Below are positions 34,521 through 43,380 of a stretch of DNA of 64,000 nt, piece after piece. This DNA comes from Paenibacillus sp. Soil787 (GTDB lineage: Bacteria; Bacillota; Bacilli; Paenibacillales; NBRC-103111). The notes beneath the pieces were generated by a model. That model searched no databases. It was not told where the DNA came from and saw only the letters and a list, made by a program, of their open reading frames with translations. The stretch spans positions 601,189-665,188 of the forward strand of contig NZ_LMSP01000001.1 in assembly GCF_001429545.1 (NCBI RefSeq), given 5' to 3'. Position 1 is the first letter of the stretch; each line of letters starts with the position of its first letter. The translations under genes and the position numbers were made by a program.

Positions 34521-35399
34521 TTGGATTTCGCCGACTTACATCCGTACGTGTACTATGCAACACGGTACCCATTCTCCAAAAGGCAGGCTAGCAACAATCG
34601 GATCAGTTATGCCTCCTCCCTATATTTGATCAGCGAGGGAAGAGGTGTTATTCACACCAATGGTCGTTCTTATGAAACAGCAGCCGGTTCTCTCGTGTAC
34701 ATACCAGCAGGGCAGCCGCACCATTGGGTTGCCGACAGCCAGGACCCGATGGTTCACGTTTGTTGTTATTTCGATTGGTCATACATGGACCGTCGGGACG
34801 AATTCACCCAACCGAGCATGATCTGCTATGATGCAGCCACCCTGGTTCCTACTTTGATCGGACCTGCATTTCCTTATTCTTTACCCGAGCATGTGAAAGT
34901 GGAGAAGCTGCGGTTGTGGATGGATTTCTTCGAGAAGTTTTATACCGAAAATAACTATACAAACGAGCGGACTTACGTTCGCAGTCTAAAGGTCCAGAGC
35001 AGCTTCCAGCAGTTTATTGAGTTTTTTCTAACCTTTGCCCTAAAAGAGGAGCATATCCCCAATCTCCGCATGTCCAAATTGCTCGAGCGATTGGATCAAG
35101 ATCTCGTACAAGGCAATCTGCAGCCTTTAGAAATCTATTACAGAGAGCTGCGCATAAGCCGTGGATACTTTTTTGATTTGTTCAAAGATGCAACCGGATT
35201 GCCGCCAACACAGTATGTCATCCAATTCAGGATCAATCGGGCGAAGGACGATCTGCTCTTTACGAATCTGAGCATCACCGAGATTGCAGACAAGCACGGA
35301 TTTTCGTCTTTGCATTATTTTTCAAAGCTATTCCGCAAGTTAAACGGCTTATCACCACGAGAGTTCCGAGAAGCGAATCTACTCAAATACAACTCTTGA
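34521..35399 (+). CDS. AraC-family regulator with cupin domain
   Basis: 292-residue regulator. The cupin-like front has GRGVIHTNGRSYETAAGS and YIPAGQPHHWVADS. The C-terminal double helix-turn-helix has ISRGYFFDLFKDATGLPP and FSSLHYFSKLFRKLNGLSP. The start is TTG at 34521 (MDFADLHPYVYYATRYP), preceded by AAGGTGGTGA; no in-frame ATG lies nearby. It is divergent from the PhyH-HEAT gene, and the spacer contains a tandem 17-base repeat that is its likely binding site. It probably regulates itself and the dioxygenase. Confidence 0.87.
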   Translation: MDFADLHPYVYYATRYPFSKRQASNNRISYASSLYLISEGRGVIHTNGRSYETAAGSLVYIPAGQPHHWVADSQDPMVHVCCYFDWSYMDRRDEFTQPSMICYDAATLVPTLIGPAFPYSLPEHVKVEKLRLWMDFFEKFYTENNYTNERTYVRSLKVQSSFQQFIEFFLTFALKEEHIPNLRMSKLLERLDQDLVQGNLQPLEIYYRELRISRGYFFDLFKDATGLPPTQYVIQFRINRAKDDLLFTNLSITEIADKHGFSSLHYFSKLFRKLNGLSPREFREANLLKYNS

Positions 35400-35418
35400 G
35401 CAATTTCATTATGAAAGA

Positions 35419-35449
35419 AGTGGCCTTCTCGAATAGGAGAAAGGCCGCT
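35419..35449. terminator. Bidirectional terminator between convergent regulators
   Basis: AGTGGCCTTCTC (35419-35430) pairs with GAGAAAGGCCGCT (35437-35449) around a six-base loop, between the convergent AraC (ends 35399) and YesS-type (ends 35462) genes. Confidence 0.75.
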
Positions 35450-35461
35450 ACTAATTACTAC

Positions 35462-37843
35462 CTACTGCGACATTTCCTGAATGTCGCTTACTGTTGATTT
35501 TAGCCGATACTCGGTAGGAGTTGTTCCAAAGCGTTTTTTAAACAAAGTGAAGAAATGTTTTTTGTTTTCCCAACCGATTTTCTCAATAATTTCATCTACA
35601 TTTAGAGGAGATTCCTTGAGCAATTCCGATGCTTTAACTAGACGGATTTCTGATATGTAGTCGGCGATAGAACGAGAAGAATACTCACGGAATAGTTTGC
35701 CTAAATAAGCAGGCGTCAACTTAAATTGATCTGCTACCTTATTGGAAGATAAGGATTTATCCATATAATGGGCTTCAATGAATCGGATGGCGTTGGAAAC
35801 GACGATGTCGGATTTTTCGTTTCGATTTTGTTCTATTTTGCCTACAATTGTGCCTACTAGGGCTATGAACTCCGTATTGATCTCGTCGAATACTTCCATT
35901 GATTTGATTGTATTGTCAAAGGAAACGAAATCCAGACCAAAGGATATAGTGCCATTCTTTTCCATGAGGTTAACCATATTGAAGATGCTGGAGGACAAAT
36001 GCGATAACGTGAACATGATGATATTGAAGCTGCAGTCTGTCAGTTCCTCTATCAAATTCCAGTAGGCTGTTTTGGCCTCTTCTAATTTGGCTTTCTGAAT
36101 ACAATCTAGAAAATGTTGGACAGAAGCCGTATTGATATTAAAGTCGGACCATGTCACCTTACTCATAGCTTGTTGTGTTAACAGGCAACCATGACCGTAT
36201 TTGATACGATAGTGGGATAGCTCCAGCGTTCTTTCATATAATGCGCGAACATCCTTAATCGATGCAACAGGGGCGCTAATAAAGGCAGAAACGCTAATGG
36301 AGCAGTATTTGGCATACACATGCTGAATCTCTTGTATCAAGCTCTTCACACGCTCGTTGTGAGCTGTGGACTCACGTTCGTTCTCGCCAAATATGTCCAT
36401 ATTTAATAAAGTAACCACATGATCCCTTCCCGCATCGATAGACTCGCATGGATAGGTAGGATGCACGATTTCATTGGCTATATTAAGTAGTGAGTATTTC
36501 AATAAGGATTGGTCTTTCGAGCTGTAATTGGCATGAAAGGCCGCATAATGATCGATTTTGAACAGAATAAGGGCTATAGAGCTTCTTGGATCAAAATGAA
36601 CATTATGTTGTTTGAAAAACTCTTCATAATCGACTTCTTTTACATTTTTACTTAAAAGGAGATCCTTCATATACGTTTGTTTTAACGTGAATAAATTGGT
36701 TTTGCGGAAATCCTCAAGCGATGTCAGCTGATAATGGGTGGACTGAATGGAATCGGTGATGTACTCGAATTCATTGTTATGATCCTGATCAGGTTCCTGT
36801 GTTTTGTTCAGACGTCCAATTGTTTTTCTGAGATTTCGCACGGGATGATACAGATTTTTGGAAAGTAGAAAGCCTGTAATAAGACAGATAATGAGCATGA
36901 CGAGTCCTATCGTTACTGTAATCGCTTTCAACTTACTTACTGTTCCTGCAATATATTTGTAAGGGGTAATGTTAACCAGAATCCATGGTGAAGTTTCGTA
37001 AGAAATGTAAGTAATGATGGATGAAGTGCCTCTAAAGTCAGCTGTGAAAACGCCCGATTTGTTGGTGGAGCCTAAAATTTGAGAAACCAATGGTTCGCCC
37101 GACAAGCTGCTTAAGAATAACTCCTTTTCTTGATCAGAATTTGCAATGACTTTTCCATTGTGATCGATAATTAGGATGTTATTGCCATTTAGGGAATCCG
37201 TTTCTTGATAGGAAGCTAACGAATTGAAGATCCAATCCATTCGGACATTAATAACAAGTGCATTTTTCAACTGTTTATCAGGAAAATATTCAGGCAGGAT
37301 GTAGGAAAATACATTTTCGTACTTCGTTGGATCTAATTCTGATACTGGAATTTTTCTGGGAATAGGTGTGTGAGACTGGAGTTGCTTCGGATCCTTAAAC
37401 ATGTTAGCCAGTTCCGTATCGTAAAACTGATCCTTCCGAGTGACTGTATTCGGCCCAATCACATAGTAGGTGTTCGTTTTCCCGTTATATACATAAGCGG
37501 AATAAATAAATGGCGCACTTCCTAAAGAAGTATCAATGGTCTTAATGCTGTTAAGTTCATCAAGAATGGAAATGTCTTCGCTAAGCATTAATTTGGATGT
37601 ATTTGGGTTGTTGAAAATGGCCGTTGCGTAAGTTCGCACGGAGTTATTAATTTGCAGCGCATTTTGATAAATCTGGTTCATTAGTTTCTGATTCGACGAA
37701 TTGAGCAGCCCGATACTATAGCTCGTAAAGTTGATGTGTAGAAACAGTAAGAGTGCGAGCATAATCAACGTAAGTAAGAAGGTGATTTTCGTAAACATGC
37801 TATAAAAATAAAGCTGTCCAGTATGAAAAAATCTCTTCTTCAT
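35462..37843 (-). CDS. Membrane-bound AraC-type one-component sensor regulator (YesS-like)
   Basis: About 793 residues combining sensor and DNA-binding output in one chain. TM1 (KITFLLTLIMLALLLFLHI, about 20-40) is followed by an extracellular dCache-like domain (to about 300), TM2 (AITVTIGLVMLIICLITGFL, about 303-322), a HAMP-like segment, a cytoplasmic region and a C-terminal AraC double helix-turn-helix (TPAYLGKLFREYSSRSIA, NKKHFFTLFKKRFGTTP). No kinase or receiver domain is seen. ATG at 37843 is preferred because AAGGGTGA lies just before it; a GTG at 37852 is also in frame. It is divergent from the importer operon at 38044-41435, which it presumably activates when the extracellular domain senses the sugar. 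Confidence 0.9.
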   Translation of the reverse strand: MKKRFFHTGQLYFYSMFTKITFLLTLIMLALLLFLHINFTSYSIGLLNSSNQKLMNQIYQNALQINNSVRTYATAIFNNPNTSKLMLSEDISILDELNSIKTIDTSLGSAPFIYSAYVYNGKTNTYYVIGPNTVTRKDQFYDTELANMFKDPKQLQSHTPIPRKIPVSELDPTKYENVFSYILPEYFPDKQLKNALVINVRMDWIFNSLASYQETDSLNGNNILIIDHNGKVIANSDQEKELFLSSLSGEPLVSQILGSTNKSGVFTADFRGTSSIITYISYETSPWILVNITPYKYIAGTVSKLKAITVTIGLVMLIICLITGFLLSKNLYHPVRNLRKTIGRLNKTQEPDQDHNNEFEYITDSIQSTHYQLTSLEDFRKTNLFTLKQTYMKDLLLSKNVKEVDYEEFFKQHNVHFDPRSSIALILFKIDHYAAFHANYSSKDQSLLKYSLLNIANEIVHPTYPCESIDAGRDHVVTLLNMDIFGENERESTAHNERVKSLIQEIQHVYAKYCSISVSAFISAPVASIKDVRALYERTLELSHYRIKYGHGCLLTQQAMSKVTWSDFNINTASVQHFLDCIQKAKLEEAKTAYWNLIEELTDCSFNIIMFTLSHLSSSIFNMVNLMEKNGTISFGLDFVSFDNTIKSMEVFDEINTEFIALVGTIVGKIEQNRNEKSDIVVSNAIRFIEAHYMDKSLSSNKVADQFKLTPAYLGKLFREYSSRSIADYISEIRLVKASELLKESPLNVDEIIEKIGWENKKHFFTLFKKRFGTTPTEYRLKSTVSDIQEMSQ

Positions 37844-38043
37844 GCGATTCACCCTTTACGATAAAAAGTCCGGTGTTGTTTGATTTATTATAGATGAAAG
37901 TCAACAAATTTGGAATTGAATTAGTCAAGATTGAACTCATTCACATAATTTAAACCCTGTATTTAAACCGATTCTTAGTTTTTGTGCCTATCTTGCCCAG
38001 TAAATAATCTGTTACGATAAATGCCAGAAGGAGGCTTGGAATC

Positions 38044-38964
38044 ATGCAGCTAAGACAAATTTGGAAAGATTTCAAAAAAAATAAAGTGTTACTTGCTTTG
38101 ACTTTACCACTCGTGATTTATGTAACTATTTTCAGTTATGTACCTATGTTTGGAGCCATGGTCGCTTTCAAAAGGTACCAGTTCAACAAAGGTATTTTAG
38201 GCAGTGAATGGGTGGGTTTCAGTAATTTTAAGTTTTTATTCGGGTCCCCCGATCTCTGGCGAATTGTCCGTAATACGTTGGGTTACAATTCAATGTTTAT
38301 TGTTCTTAATTTGCTAGGGTCCGTGTTTGTAGCCTTGCTTTTATACGAAATAACAAGTAAGAAACTTCTCAAAACGTACCAGTCGATCATGTTCTACCCT
38401 CATTTCTTATCATGGGTAGTGGTCGCCTACATGGCCTACTCTTTTTTAAATCCAAGATCGGGGATGTTGAATCAATGGTTAGGAGAACTCGGTTTAGGAA
38501 CGGTAGATTGGTACAATAAATCGGGTTCCTGGATCTACATAATGCCAATAGCTAACATGTGGAAAGAGATAGGGATAGGGGCCATCATTTATTATGCGGG
38601 GCTCTTAGGCGTTGACCCTACCTATTATGAGGCGGCCAAAATGGATGGAGCGGGCAAGTGGCAGATTCTTACCAAAATCTCTGTACCTTTCCTGTTTCCG
38701 CTAATGACCATTCTCACGATTTTAGCGATTGGACATATCTTTACAGCTGATTTCGGCTTGTTCTACCAGCTTCCAATGAATTCGCCAACCGTATACAGCT
38801 CAACGGACGTTATCGATACTTATATTTTTAGAGCGTTAACTGATTCAGGAAATGTTGGCATGTCAAGTGCAGCTGGTCTAACGAAATCGGTTCTAGGTTT
38901 ACTGCTTGTTCTCGGTACGAATGCGTTGGCGCGTAAAATAAATTCAGACAATTCGTTATTTTAG
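38044..38964 (+). CDS. LplB-type carbohydrate ABC permease of the third importer
   Basis: 306-residue membrane protein with about six helices (VLLALTLPLVIYVTIFSYV near residue 16) and the EAA loop YEAAKMDGAGKWQ around residues 195-207. AGGAGG precedes the ATG. It is similar throughout to the permease at 15656, sharing for example PMFGAMVAFKRYQ against PMFGVILAFKDYK. First gene of an operon with the YtcP-type permease, a binding protein, a heparinase-like lyase and a beta-helix protein, divergent from the YesS-like sensor. Confidence 0.92.
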   Translation: MQLRQIWKDFKKNKVLLALTLPLVIYVTIFSYVPMFGAMVAFKRYQFNKGILGSEWVGFSNFKFLFGSPDLWRIVRNTLGYNSMFIVLNLLGSVFVALLLYEITSKKLLKTYQSIMFYPHFLSWVVVAYMAYSFLNPRSGMLNQWLGELGLGTVDWYNKSGSWIYIMPIANMWKEIGIGAIIYYAGLLGVDPTYYEAAKMDGAGKWQILTKISVPFLFPLMTILTILAIGHIFTADFGLFYQLPMNSPTVYSSTDVIDTYIFRALTDSGNVGMSSAAGLTKSVLGLLLVLGTNALARKINSDNSLF

Positions 38965-38985
38965 AGAAAAGGAGGAGGAGTGGGA

Positions 38986-39879
38986 ATGGTTAGTTCCAGG
39001 AAATATCAGCTTTCCATGCTGCCGATTCATCTATTTTTCATAGCTATTTCCGCTTTGTTTGTAATCCCGCTTTGGGCAATTGTGTCTATCTCACTATCCA
39101 ATGAAGTGGATATTTCGAAGTTTGGTTACCGTTTGATTCCGTTGAAGCTTGATTTTGGCGCTTACCGTTATATTTTGGAGCATCCTATGACCATTATTAA
39201 CGCGTATAAAGTTACGATACTCATGGCCTCGGTAGGTACCTTTGTATCGGTGCTTATGATCTCCATGTGTGCTTATGCCTTATCAAGGTCAGATTTTAAA
39301 TACAGTAAATTCCTTACTTTTTATTTATTCTTTACAACGTTATTCAGTGGGGGGATTGTTCCTTACTATATTCTTATGACGAAAGTTTTCCATGTTCAAA
39401 ATACGTATTGGGCATTGATTCTCCCTTTATTAGGGAACATCTGGAACATGTTTCTGATGCGAACTTTCTTCAAAGCGCTGCCGGACTCCTTAGTCGAATC
39501 TGCTAAAATCGATGGCGCAAGCGAGATGAGAATTTACCTAACGATAATTGTTCCATTATCAACACCAGTCTTAGCAACAGTAGGGCTTTTGACAATACTT
39601 GTCTACTGGAATTCTTGGTTCAGTTCGCTTCTATTTATTAACAAACAATCCATGTTTCCACTCCAATATTTACTGCAGGTAATGTTGAGTAACATCCAAG
39701 AAATTTTGAAAAATATGCAAGATGGCGGACTGGTGGATTCGGCAGCTTTAAGTCAATTACCGAGCGAATCAGCCAGAATGGCCATGTGTATGCTAGCAAT
39801 AGCGCCAATGCTATTTGTTTTTCCGTTCTTTCAAAAGTATTTCGCCAAAGGATTAACTGTGGGCGCGGTCAAAGGTTAG
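38986..39879 (+). CDS. YtcP-type carbohydrate ABC permease of the third importer
   Basis: 297-residue permease partner with about six membrane helices, EAA motif ESAKIDGASEMRIYL from about residue 171 and tail GLTVGAVKG. GGAGGAGG at 38971-38978 fits ATG 38986 better than the in-frame GTG at 38980, which would leave one base of spacing. The gene is 21 bases after its LplB partner. Confidence 0.92.
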   Translation: MVSSRKYQLSMLPIHLFFIAISALFVIPLWAIVSISLSNEVDISKFGYRLIPLKLDFGAYRYILEHPMTIINAYKVTILMASVGTFVSVLMISMCAYALSRSDFKYSKFLTFYLFFTTLFSGGIVPYYILMTKVFHVQNTYWALILPLLGNIWNMFLMRTFFKALPDSLVESAKIDGASEMRIYLTIIVPLSTPVLATVGLLTILVYWNSWFSSLLFINKQSMFPLQYLLQVMLSNIQEILKNMQDGGLVDSAALSQLPSESARMAMCMLAIAPMLFVFPFFQKYFAKGLTVGAVKG

Positions 39880-39896
39880 CCTAAGAATGAATTAAG

Positions 39897-39917
39897 ACTA
39901 GAATTACAAATTCTAGT
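39897..39917 (+). terminator. Intra-operon hairpin between permease and binding-protein genes
   Basis: ACTAGAATT / AATTCTAGT with an ACA loop, followed by TTTAAAATAAAAT. It occupies the same position as the hairpin at 17568-17600 in the second importer operon. A role in partial termination or in protecting the downstream binding-protein message is inferred. Confidence 0.55.
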
Positions 39918-39953
39918 TTTAAAATAAAATAAATAAACATGGAGGGTTTGTGC

Positions 39954-41435
39954 ATGGTAAATAATATTCGTAAGATGAGTGTGGTTTTAACTTCAATTAT
40001 GACAATAGGGGTTCTTTTAGCAGGTTGTTCTGCAAAGACGGAGAGTCCGAGCAGTACCAGCACTGCCAAAACAGCTGTGACCCAAAAGCCTGAAGAATTA
40101 AAGCCTGTAAAGTTAGTTTGGTACTTGAGAAGCGCTGAGCCTAAGAACGTGGCTGCTGTCATGCAAAAAGCAAACGAAATTATCAATGACAAAATCAAGG
40201 CAACGGTTGAATTCAAATATGTCGCTCCAGCAGATTACGACAAAAAGATGCAGCTAGTTATGTCTTCAGGAGAAGAATATGACATCGCTTTTACTGCAAG
40301 CTGGGTAAATAACTATTTGAATAACGTCAGTAAAGGAGCGTATATTCCGTTAGACGATCTGTTGGTAAGATATCCAGATTTGACTAAAATGTTTAAAAAG
40401 GAAATTTGGGATGCCGTTAGAGTCAATGGGAAAACGTATGGCGTTCCGAATAACCAAATAATGGGAGATCAGCCAGGAATGTGGTTGAAGAAGGATCTTG
40501 TAGATAAATACAAAATCGATTTGAACAAAGTGAAGTCGTTAGAAGATTTAACCCCTGTTTTCCAGACGATTAAAGATGGAGAACCAGGCATATCTGCCGT
40601 TAGAGACGGTAATGGAATTAATGTTGCATACAAGGATACTGTTTCATTAGTTGTTGATACATTTGTACTAGATACAAAGACATGGAAAGTTTATAACCAA
40701 TTTGAGCAGTTGGCTCCTCAATTTAAGCTTATGAGAGAATGGTACCAAAAAGGCTTCTTCCCGCAGGACGTTGCTACTCTGAAAGATGAGTTATCCTTAA
40801 TCAAGGCTGGAAAAGTATTCAGCCGATACAGCCGTCAGAAACCAGGAAATGAAGCCGATTTAAAGTCATCATATGGTTTTGATGTTGTGCCTCTCGTAAC
40901 AGGTCCTTCAGTTATTAGTAAATCTGCTGTTACTAGTACGTTGAACGCAATAAGCACTACGTCGAAAAACCCGGATCGCGCGATGATGTTGATCAACTTG
41001 ATCGATACAAATAAAGAGCTGTTCAACTTGCTGAAATTTGGTATCGAAGGACAAGATTATACGAAAGTTTCTGCTAACCGCATCGAACCGAAACCAAATG
41101 CTTATACCGTACCTGGCTGGTTATTCGGCAACGAATTTAATAGCTTTGTCGTACCCGGACAGGCGGATGATGTATGGGAGCAAACGAAGAAACTGAATGA
41201 TTCTTCTCTCATTGACCCTACCATTAGCTTCAATTTCGATCGTACAAATGTTGAAAATGAAGTTGCTCAATTAACTGCTATAACAACCGAGTTTAGGCCA
41301 ATTCTTATAAACGGACTTGATGATCCGGACAAAATGATGAAACTTTACAGCGATAAACGAAAAGCGGCAGGTCAGGATAAAGTGCTTGCTGAAATCCAAA
41401 AGCAAGTTGATGAGTGGAGAAAAACACAGAAATAG
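39954..41435 (+). CDS. LplA-like carbohydrate-binding lipoprotein of the third importer
   Basis: 493-residue extracellular binding protein. The lipobox is LAGC with Cys25 and a Ser/Thr-rich linker follows. GEEYDIAFTASW and TSKNPDRAMMLINLID are family-typical. GGAGGG at 39941-39946 sets ATG 39954; an ATG at 39939 overlaps that site. The related protein at 17641 shares the general plan, including the ending DKVLAEIQKQVDEW against DKVIAELQKQVDEF. A heparinase II/III-like lyase follows at 79 bases, so the ligand may be a uronate-containing or unsaturated oligosaccharide. Confidence 0.9.
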   Translation: MVNNIRKMSVVLTSIMTIGVLLAGCSAKTESPSSTSTAKTAVTQKPEELKPVKLVWYLRSAEPKNVAAVMQKANEIINDKIKATVEFKYVAPADYDKKMQLVMSSGEEYDIAFTASWVNNYLNNVSKGAYIPLDDLLVRYPDLTKMFKKEIWDAVRVNGKTYGVPNNQIMGDQPGMWLKKDLVDKYKIDLNKVKSLEDLTPVFQTIKDGEPGISAVRDGNGINVAYKDTVSLVVDTFVLDTKTWKVYNQFEQLAPQFKLMREWYQKGFFPQDVATLKDELSLIKAGKVFSRYSRQKPGNEADLKSSYGFDVVPLVTGPSVISKSAVTSTLNAISTTSKNPDRAMMLINLIDTNKELFNLLKFGIEGQDYTKVSANRIEPKPNAYTVPGWLFGNEFNSFVVPGQADDVWEQTKKLNDSSLIDPTISFNFDRTNVENEVAQLTAITTEFRPILINGLDDPDKMMKLYSDKRKAAGQDKVLAEIQKQVDEWRKTQK

Positions 41436-41514
41436 TGTTTAACTTATCTATAGTGGGGGATCTAGCTTTATGCGGTTCCCCCTTTCATATATTTCTGAGG
41501 AGGGGAAGTATAAG

Positions 41515-43380
41515 ATGCTACGGCAATTAACTTTTCGGCAGCTTAAGAACGCTTTGGAGGAGACGCAGCATCTACCGCGTTCACTTTATGCAGAAGCAAA
41601 CTCTTCTGATAATTGGAGACGAATCAGGGAAGATGTGAATTATTCGGAATTCTGGTGTTCATTGGAGGAGGAAGCGGCACAACTGCTTGAAAATCCCATC
41701 CGAGCACCGCTTTTTACGGAGTTCACTTTGTTTGGTGATACAGGAGATAGAGCGATTTACCAGTCAAAGCGAGATCAATTGTATGCAGGAATCCATGCGT
41801 TCAGCATGCTTGCCATGACGGAGGATAAGCTGGAATGGAAGACAGGGTTAGAGAATGCTATCTGGAACGTTTGTAATGAATATACCTGGGTTTTACCAGC
41901 GCATGTTGGACTCTACCGAAATGATTACCCGAACGGCATTTGGGATCAACCAGCACCACCTCGTGAAACGGTAGACCTGTTGTCAGCTATGACCGCCTTC
42001 ACGCTAGCAGAAACGGTACATTTGCTGGGAGATAGATTGCATCCCTGGGTGGTTCATCGTGTGAATGAGGAGATAGATAGGCGCATATTTCAAGTCTATT
42101 TCCATGACGCCACTCCGCAAAACTGGGAATTGAAAACAAACAATTGGCCGGCAGTTTGCTCAGCAAGTATTGGAGCAACGGCTATCTATATGATCGATGA
42201 CAGTGAGAAGCTGGCGGGAATGCTTTGGCGAGTGATTGGGGTGCTGCGGAATTACCTCTCAGGCTTTGACGAGCAGGGTGCGACACCGGAAGGGCCAGCC
42301 TATTGGCAATATGGGTTTTCACATTTTGTTTATTTTGCTGAATTGTTGAAGGAACGAACTGATGGGCGTATTTCTCTCCTCACGGATGAGAAGGTCGAAC
42401 CCATCTCAAAGTTCCCGCAATTTTGCATGCTAACTGGGGGGAAAGTCGTCAATTTCTCCGATTCGGCTGATGAAGTAACCTTGAATTCTGGACTTATTCA
42501 CCGGTTACAGCACTATGTGCCATCTCTACAGCTTCCCATTGAAGAGTATCGAATGAGCCCAGTTCCAGGAAATTGGCTGGATTCCACTAGGCAGATGCTT
42601 TGGTCACCAAGCATGGAATTGTTGATCTCGGAGAATGACGAAGAGAGGCTTCAAGAAAAGGTGTTTACTGGGAATCAATGGGTGATCTCGAAGGTAAGGG
42701 ATTCAAGAGGTCGAATCATAGCTTTTGCTGCCAAAGGAGGTCATAATGAAGAGCCCCATAATCATAATGATCTTGGACATTTTATTTTACATGTAGACGG
42801 TCAGAACGTACTGGCAGATATAGGGCTAGGGCGCTATACCAAGCAATATTTCCAACCTCGCTTTCGGTACGAGATGATCAACGCAGGTTCTCATGGACAT
42901 TCAGTTCCGATTGTAGATGGCTGCAGACAAGGGTTTGGAACATCGTACCGGTCTGAGATTCTTTACAGCCAAATATCAGAAGACAACGTGCAAGTTGTCA
43001 TGGATTTGACGAAAGCATACGACTGTGGTTCATTGGAATGTCTCACTCGCGAATTTGTATGGGAGCGTCCGTTACATAAGATCCCGCAGTTGGTTATTAC
43101 GGATAGAGCCACCTTCTCGAATACACCTTTAACCTTTCAAGAAGTGTTTATAAGTAGTGTGAGGCCTCAGGTGACAAGCTCCGGACGTTTACAGATGAAT
43201 ACGGTAACATTGCTCTACAATCCGGAGAAGTGGGAAATTGAAATAGAGCACATATGGGTGGATTCTCACTATAAAACAGGGACGCCATTCTACCGAATCG
43301 TGTTGAATCGTACGCAATTGGAACGGGAGATGATTTTCGAGTTTCGTTTTGAAATGAGTGAGAGGAGCGAGTGCAAATGA
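41515..43380 (+). CDS. Heparinase II/III-like polysaccharide lyase
   Basis: 621-residue protein of the heparinase II/III superfamily, with an N-terminal alpha/alpha toroid and a C-terminal anti-parallel beta-sandwich. NNWPAVCSASIG holds the Asn found in the toroid active site. EPHNHNDLGHFILHVDG, with His415, His417 and His422, is the hallmark metal/active-site strand of the second domain. Such enzymes cleave uronate-containing polysaccharides (heparin, alginate, others) by beta-elimination. There is no signal peptide, so it would act on imported oligosaccharides. GGAGGGG at 41499-41505 favours ATG 41515 over 41470. The ATGA overlap with the next gene shows coupling. The exact substrate is not evident. 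Confidence 0.85.
   Translation: MLRQLTFRQLKNALEETQHLPRSLYAEANSSDNWRRIREDVNYSEFWCSLEEEAAQLLENPIRAPLFTEFTLFGDTGDRAIYQSKRDQLYAGIHAFSMLAMTEDKLEWKTGLENAIWNVCNEYTWVLPAHVGLYRNDYPNGIWDQPAPPRETVDLLSAMTAFTLAETVHLLGDRLHPWVVHRVNEEIDRRIFQVYFHDATPQNWELKTNNWPAVCSASIGATAIYMIDDSEKLAGMLWRVIGVLRNYLSGFDEQGATPEGPAYWQYGFSHFVYFAELLKERTDGRISLLTDEKVEPISKFPQFCMLTGGKVVNFSDSADEVTLNSGLIHRLQHYVPSLQLPIEEYRMSPVPGNWLDSTRQMLWSPSMELLISENDEERLQEKVFTGNQWVISKVRDSRGRIIAFAAKGGHNEEPHNHNDLGHFILHVDGQNVLADIGLGRYTKQYFQPRFRYEMINAGSHGHSVPIVDGCRQGFGTSYRSEILYSQISEDNVQVVMDLTKAYDCGSLECLTREFVWERPLHKIPQLVITDRATFSNTPLTFQEVFISSVRPQVTSSGRLQMNTVTLLYNPEKWEIEIEHIWVDSHYKTGTPFYRIVLNRTQLEREMIFEFRFEMSERSECK

Noticed and set aside
15541-37990. Possible common GTGCC(C/T)AT motif upstream of the importer operons at 15656 and 38044
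   Set aside because: The match is short and lies at different distances from the two genes. The two operons have different regulators, so chance is the better explanation.
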